Under the pieces are notes generated by a model. That model saw only the letters and a program-made list of their open reading frames with translations. It did no database searches and was not told the origin of the DNA. A stretch of 64,000 nucleotides of DNA from Bacteroidales bacterium (GTDB lineage Bacteria; Bacteroidota; Bacteroidia; Bacteroidales; UBA932). The DNA is taken from positions 140,351-204,350 of the forward strand of contig JAFWPA010000009.1 of NCBI GenBank assembly GCA_017509685.1, given 5' to 3'. Below are positions 59,973-64,000 of the stretch, piece by piece; the stretch's first letter is position 1; each line of letters begins with the position of its first letter. Made by a program: the position numbers and the translations under genes.

Positions 59973-60767
59973 ATGAAAGTCATCATCAGAAACAACTCCA
60001 AGGAAGGCTCCCTGTGGGCTGCCCATTACATTGCCAAGCGCATCAAGGAAAAGGCTGCCGTTACCGACAAGCCCTTCGTGATTGGCCTGTGCACCGGTTC
60101 CACCCCCATCGAGACCTATGCCGAGCTCATCCGCATGGTTAAGGCCGGGGAACTCTCCTTCAAGAACGTCATCTCCTTCAACATGGACGAATATGTGGGC
60201 CTGCCGGAAAGCCACCCCGAGAGCTACCACAGCTTCATGCACAAATACCTGTTCGACCAGATTGACGAGAAGCCGGAGAACATCCACATCCTCAACGGCA
60301 ACGCCAAGGACATCGAGGCCGAGTGCGCCGCCTACGAGGAAGCCATCGTCAAGGCCGGCGGCTTCGACCTTTTCCTGGGCGGCGTAGGTGAAGACGGCCA
60401 TATCGCCTTCAACGAGCCCTTCTCTTCGCTGAGCTCCCGCACCCGCGTGGTCACCCTCACCCAGGATACCCGCGAGGTCAACGCCCGCTTCTTCGACAAC
60501 GATCCCTCCGCTGTGCCCGCACAGGCCCTCACCGTGGGCGTAGCCACCGTACTCAGCTCCAAGGAGGTCGTCATCCTGGCCTTCGGCTCCAAGAAAGCCC
60601 GCGCCCTGAAGGACGCCATTGAAGGCCCCATGTCCCACTACTGCACCCTGAGCGGCCTGCAGAATCACCCCGCCGGCACCATCGTGTGCGACGAGAACTC
60701 CATCAGCGAGGTCAAGGTGAGCAGCTACCGCTACTTCAAAGCAGTTGAGGCCGCAGAAAACAAGTAA
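59973..60767 (+). CDS. nagB: Glucosamine-6-phosphate deaminase
   Basis: 264 residues. GLCTGSTPIETYAEL binds phosphate, SFNMDEYVGLP carries the catalytic Asp, and GGVGEDGHIAFNEPFSS keeps the Asp-Gly-His relay that the preceding fusion lacks. It converts glucosamine-6-P to fructose-6-P and ammonia, the last step of amino-sugar use. Cytoplasmic. The next gene (AraC type) starts on the base after its stop, so the regulator is cotranslated. Confidence 0.95.
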   Translation: MKVIIRNNSKEGSLWAAHYIAKRIKEKAAVTDKPFVIGLCTGSTPIETYAELIRMVKAGELSFKNVISFNMDEYVGLPESHPESYHSFMHKYLFDQIDEKPENIHILNGNAKDIEAECAAYEEAIVKAGGFDLFLGGVGEDGHIAFNEPFSSLSSRTRVVTLTQDTREVNARFFDNDPSAVPAQALTVGVATVLSSKEVVILAFGSKKARALKDAIEGPMSHYCTLSGLQNHPAGTIVCDENSISEVKVSSYRYFKAVEAAENK

Positions 60768-61802
60768 ATGTACAGTCTCGCCACCGCGCTGCCTTTTGTG
60801 GTGTGTCTCACCTGGACCATCATCCTTGGCCTTAAATACCGTCAAAACGACCGGGGACGCAGGGCGCTGACGCTGTTTGGCGTAATGGCCAGTTTACTGT
60901 ATTTTTGCCATTACCTGCATTTTAACGGTTTGGAGAGCACGATTGCAGAGGGATTGTACTTCCTCTGCAATCTCTCTGTTTATCCGCTGTACACCATCTA
61001 TATTCTCTGCCTCACCAGCAAGAAGGTCCCCAGCAGCGCAAATCTGCTGTGGTTCGTGCCGGCCGTGATTGTTTTCCTGGTTTCCGTCTCGGGAATCATC
61101 GGGGAATACAAAGTGTTCCTGCTCATCGAGCAAGTGCTCTTTGCCCTGGTTTCCCTGTCGGCAACCGTTGTGGCCGAGATTCATCTTTTCCGCTTTCGGG
61201 TGCGCGTAAACAACTACTACTCCAACCCGAAAAAGAAAAGGCTGAACCCGATAGCGGTTCTGGTAATCCTGCTGTTTGCAACATCTGTCGCTTCCATCGT
61301 GGTCAACTTCCTGGGCCGGGACCATTTTATGGCTACGGAACGCCTCATTATTCCGGCCACGCTGTTCTCTGTCCTGCTGTTTGCCGTTTTTTATATCGGC
61401 GGGAATACGGAACAGCCGGCCGATGATGTCAGGACCGAGGAAGGGGAAGAGGACGCGGCGGACGATCTGGCCCGGGTGGCACTCATGGCAAAGATTCAGC
61501 AGCAGATGGAGAAGGAGCAGCTTTTCCGCTTCAAGGGACTCACCGTGGCCGAACTGGCCGAAGCGGTCGGCTCCAACAGGACGTATGTATCGGCCTGTAT
61601 CAACCATCTGGCCGGGCAGTCTTTCTCGGACTTTGTGAACAAATGGCGCATTGAATACGCCATGGAACTGATGAAAAGCAATGTCAACCTCACCATAACG
61701 GAGGTGGCCGACAGGGCCGGTTTCACCGACCGCACCACCTTCTATCGCAGTTTCAAGAAAATGACGGGAAAGGGGCCTACAGAATGGCTTCAAATACAAT
61801 GA
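60768..61802 (+). CDS. AraC-family regulator with seven-helix membrane domain
   Basis: 344 residues. Residues 1-215 form about seven hydrophobic helices without an obvious catalytic motif. After an acidic linker (about 215-235) comes a C-terminal AraC double HTH: TVAELAEAVGSNRTYVSACINHLAG and NLTITEVADRAGFTDRTTFYRSFKKMTG. A membrane receptor and DNA-binding domain in one protein suggests direct sensing of a membrane or periplasmic ligand. It is last in the amino-sugar operon (0-base gap behind nagB), so it could control its own operon. A bidirectional terminator overlaps its stop. Confidence 0.85.
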   Translation: MYSLATALPFVVCLTWTIILGLKYRQNDRGRRALTLFGVMASLLYFCHYLHFNGLESTIAEGLYFLCNLSVYPLYTIYILCLTSKKVPSSANLLWFVPAVIVFLVSVSGIIGEYKVFLLIEQVLFALVSLSATVVAEIHLFRFRVRVNNYYSNPKKKRLNPIAVLVILLFATSVASIVVNFLGRDHFMATERLIIPATLFSVLLFAVFYIGGNTEQPADDVRTEEGEEDAADDLARVALMAKIQQQMEKEQLFRFKGLTVAELAEAVGSNRTYVSACINHLAGQSFSDFVNKWRIEYAMELMKSNVNLTITEVADRAGFTDRTTFYRSFKKMTGKGPTEWLQIQ

Positions 61803-61841
61803 AATTAGGCCGTCCATTTTACCGGACGGCCTAATTATTAA
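61803..61841. terminator. Bidirectional terminator
   Basis: 13-bp perfect inverted repeat (61803-61815 with 61824-61836, 8-base loop). The plus-strand tail is T/A-rich. It lies between the convergent AraC-type and lipoprotein genes and probably serves both. Confidence 0.65.
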
Positions 61842-63115
61842 TAGTATTCTATGGTTCTCTTCAGCGAGCCGTTTTTGACTTCTCCGTTGGGACCGTCTAT
61901 GGCAATCATATAGGTGGTCTTGTAGGAGATCCAGTTACCGTGACTGTCATATTCGAACTCCCAGGTTGTGGGACGGGTCCAAGGCTGGTCTGAGTCTTCG
62001 TTGAAACGCTCCTGCATCTCGATCAGATCACCGGCCTCATTGTATTTAAAGCTTTCCCAGTAACCGAAGACAAACAGGGCGTCGTGCGGCTTTCCGGGCT
62101 GGCAGTCCCATCTATTGGTGCAGATATAGCGCTTCTGGTTGGGGTCGAACTGGGTTATGCCGTCCGGGCCTTCCATCTTGAGGGGCATTCCATTGTCGCG
62201 CCAGGTAATGGATGAAATTTCGTAGAGCACTTGGCCATTCACTGCGACTGTGCCGGAAACGGGATAGTTATTCTGGTATACGATGGGATTGTCATAAGTG
62301 ACAGTATAATTCTCTTCACTGTCAAGGATATCTCCGACTTCTCCTGTTTCAATGTTGTATGCCCTGGAATACTGATGGTAGGAATATTCCATGTTTCCAT
62401 CGGCATTGAACACATATTCAAAGTCTGTAAAGCTTCTGGAATCCGTATTGATATCACTGTCGTTCACCAGCTGGATCTTGGAAAGATCCTTCATGATCAG
62501 GGCGGTACCATTCATATCTACGTCATGCTCGGAGAAGGATTCGGGATCCAGTTTACGGAAGGCATAAAAACTGGAGAAAAATGAATCGTCCGGACGTACC
62601 CAGACATATTTTCCGGGATTATTATACTCGTATGTCCAGACTTCGAGGCTAGCCCATTTGTCAAAGTCCATGCCGCCTTTCTCCTTGCTGCGGCCAAATA
62701 TCTTCTTGATAAGACGGTTATTGTCGTCATAGATGCGCTGTTCCATCCATTCTCCGCGCGCATTGCTTGGATCGACATCACGGATGATGGTGATGTTGCC
62801 GGCTTCATTATATTCGTACTCCCTGTGGGCCGAAGAACTGGACAGATACCATTTCTTCACGGGACCGCGGAGACCGGCCTTCTCCCGGTCGGAACGGGCC
62901 CAGTAATTCGTTTCGTACCAGGCTTCGGGGGTAAAGTCCGTTGTGCTACCACCGGGATTCGTCCCACCACCGGGGTTCGTTTCTCCTCCGGGATTGGTCT
63001 CCCCTCCGGGATTGGTCTCCCCTCCGGGAGGGTTCTGGTTCTGTTCGGGTTGTGAAGCAGGGGTACAGGCAAAGAAAAGGGCCCCCAGCAGGAGTAATAC
63101 GACAGTACGGTTCAT
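61838..63115 (-). CDS. Lipoprotein with Pro-Gly-Gly repeat linker and YD/RHS-like beta repeats
   Basis: 425 residues, lipobox Cys17 (ALFFAC). A hydrophilic linker made of six-residue PGGETN-type units (about 29-57) is coded by a near-perfect 18-base tandem repeat. The following region has repeats of the form REYEYNEAGNITII and WTYEYNNPGKYVWV, like YD/RHS-type strands (E-Y-x-Y-N-x-x-G). It is probably an exposed surface protein; the linker likely varies in length by slippage. Monocistronic, with a TATATTTG promoter (63145-63138). Specific function unknown. Confidence 0.65.
   Translation of the reverse strand: MNRTVVLLLLGALFFACTPASQPEQNQNPPGGETNPGGETNPGGETNPGGGTNPGGSTTDFTPEAWYETNYWARSDREKAGLRGPVKKWYLSSSSAHREYEYNEAGNITIIRDVDPSNARGEWMEQRIYDDNNRLIKKIFGRSKEKGGMDFDKWASLEVWTYEYNNPGKYVWVRPDDSFFSSFYAFRKLDPESFSEHDVDMNGTALIMKDLSKIQLVNDSDINTDSRSFTDFEYVFNADGNMEYSYHQYSRAYNIETGEVGDILDSEENYTVTYDNPIVYQNNYPVSGTVAVNGQVLYEISSITWRDNGMPLKMEGPDGITQFDPNQKRYICTNRWDCQPGKPHDALFVFGYWESFKYNEAGDLIEMQERFNEDSDQPWTRPTTWEFEYDSHGNWISYKTTYMIAIDGPNGEVKNGSLKRTIEYY
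62949..63033 (-). repeat. 18-bp tandem repeats coding the PGGETN linker
   Basis: About four to five copies of an 18-base unit in the N-terminal linker region of the lipoprotein gene; the middle two are identical. Whole-codon unit length keeps the frame when copies are gained or lost. Confidence 0.75.
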
Positions 63116-63137
63116 ACTAGTTTAATTTGGTTCTATA

Positions 63138-63145
63138 CAAATATA
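63138..63145 (-). promoter_or_regulatory. -7 element of the repeat-linker lipoprotein
   Basis: TATATTTG on the minus strand, about 22 bases before the ATG at 63115. Confidence 0.45.
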
Positions 63146-63208
63146 GATAAATGCCCTCCAAATAGAGCACGGGCATGTTTCAAAAAGTAAATAATTTGTT
63201 GCATATCG

Positions 63209-63249
63209 CAAAAATCCACGTCCCCCGAAAAGGGAACGTGGATTTTTTC
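63209..63249 (-). terminator. Terminator of the EF-G homologue gene
   Basis: Inverted repeat AATCCACGT/ACGTGGATT with CCC/GGG inside (about 63210-63247), flanked by A tracts on the left and T on the right. It is therefore symmetrical and can end transcripts from both strands. Confidence 0.65.
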
Positions 63250-63268
63250 ATAAGCGGGATACTCAGGA

Positions 63269-64000
63269 TTAGTCTTCTTCCTGCTCCTGGGCGGCGTATT
63301 CGGCCAGCAGCTTGGTCTGGACGTCGGCCGGCACCTGGACGTATTCCGCGAACTTCATGGAGAAGGTGGCGGAACCGCCGGTGAGGGAGCTCAGGATGGT
63401 GGAGTAACGGTAGAGCTCGGCCAGCGGCACGCGGGCGTGCAGCACGGTGAAGCCCTTGTCCATATCCTGGTTCAGGATCATGCCGCGACGGGTGTTAAGG
63501 TCGCTCATGCAAGGACCCACATACTCGTTGGGAGTGATGATGTCCACATTGTAGATGGGCTCCAGGATCTTGGGACCTGCCTGGCGGAAAGCCTCCTTGA
63601 AGGCGTTGCGGCCGGCGATGATGAAGGCGATTTCCTTGGAGTCCACGGGGTGCATCTTACCGTCGTACACATACACGCGGATGTCACGGGCATAGGAACC
63701 GGTGAGAGGGCCTTCCTCCATCTTGCTCTTGATACCCTTGAGGATAGCGGGCATGAAGGAGAGGTCGATGGAACCACCCACTACGCAGTTGTAGAATTCC
63801 AGCTTGCCACCCCACTCGAGGTCGGTGATATCCTGGCTCTTGAAGTTGAACACAACGTCCTTGCCGTCGATCTTGAAGTTCTTGGGAGCTTCCTGACCTT
63901 CCACGTAGGGGCAAACCAGCAAGTGCACCTCACCGAACTGGCCGGCGCCGCCGGACTGCTTCTTGTGACGGTACTGGGCGGTAGCGGTCTTGGTGATGGT
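63269..64000 (-). CDS. Elongation factor G homologue, C-terminal part (cut by window end)
   Basis: About 243 codons, open to the window edge, so the GTPase domain lies outside. The visible part covers domains IV and V: the domain IV start YRHKKQSGGAGQFGEVHLLV, VVGGSIDLSFMPAILKGIK, and the domain V block EPIYNVDIITPNEYVGPCMSDLNTRRG, then ARVPLAELYRYSTILSSLTGG. EF-G moves tRNA and mRNA through the ribosome. The GGAGQFGEV variant differs from the common GGRGQYG form, suggesting the paralogue type (EF-G2-like) rather than the main EF-G, but this cannot be settled from the fragment. Confidence 0.88.
   Translation of the reverse strand, partial: TITKTATAQYRHKKQSGGAGQFGEVHLLVCPYVEGQEAPKNFKIDGKDVVFNFKSQDITDLEWGGKLEFYNCVVGGSIDLSFMPAILKGIKSKMEEGPLTGSYARDIRVYVYDGKMHPVDSKEIAFIIAGRNAFKEAFRQAGPKILEPIYNVDIITPNEYVGPCMSDLNTRRGMILNQDMDKGFTVLHARVPLAELYRYSTILSSLTGGSATFSMKFAEYVQVPADVQTKLLAEYAAQEQEED

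Noticed and set aside
62949-63033. Possible CRISPR-like tandem repeat
   Set aside because: Units are contiguous without spacers, in frame and coding; no cas genes in the window.

Overview
The window is chromosomal DNA of a GC-rich member of the Bacteroidales (Bacteroidota), probably an anaerobic gut or rumen lineage. Three things support this. There is a SusC/SusD glycan-uptake locus. Almost every transcription unit carries the Bacteroidota -7 promoter element (TAnnTTTG, usually TATCTTTG), with no clear Shine-Dalgarno sequence. Secreted proteins begin with Bacteroidales-style Sec or lipoprotein signals. Class III (oxygen-sensitive) ribonucleotide reductase NrdD/NrdG and FeoB fit an anaerobe. 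Identifications come from reading motifs by eye; no database search was run.

Layout. 1-7.3 kb: 3' end of feoB, convergent mdh, a structured RNA candidate before a phosphopantetheinyl transferase, then four secreted or membrane proteins in one operon. 7.3-19.1 kb: nrdD-nrdG, an ECF sigma factor with a membrane-anchored beta-barrel partner, a TPR/EnvC-like operon, ispE, a lipoprotein, a ComM/YifB-like ATPase and tsaE. 19.1-34.6 kb: a CotH-family lipoprotein and a minus-strand polysaccharide utilization locus (SusC, SusD, a four-repeat surface lipoprotein, GH16, GH3, GH30) beside a DUF6377-type regulator. The enzyme set points to laminarin-like beta-1,3/1,6-glucan. 34.6-39.3 kb: sufD (short), sufC and sufB-pnuC, split by an oppositely oriented serpin lipoprotein. 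39.4-47.1 kb: secreted hydrolase, PCMD-like protein, clostripain-family protease, tRNA-Leu(CAA), small lipoproteins, a membrane-spanning AraC-type regulator and a PrsW-type protease.

47.1-52.0 kb is the most unusual segment: a tightly coupled operon aroB, aroD-aroA fusion, aroC, CDF metal transporter. Its chorismate synthase carries a roughly 48-residue His/Cys-rich insertion with an 11-residue tandem repeat, and the CDF gene begins on the aroC stop codon (TAATG). This suggests a link between aromatic biosynthesis and transition-metal homeostasis.

52.0-64.0 kb: an outer-membrane barrel receptor; a TerB-like protein cotranscribed with a fused acetyl-esterase/VanX-type D,D-dipeptidase; an amino-sugar operon (phosphodiesterase, degenerate deaminase fused to a PIG-L deacetylase, canonical NagB, 7-TM AraC regulator); a low-complexity lipoprotein; and the 3' part of an EF-G homologue. 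No insertion sequence, prophage, CRISPR array or rRNA gene is visible.
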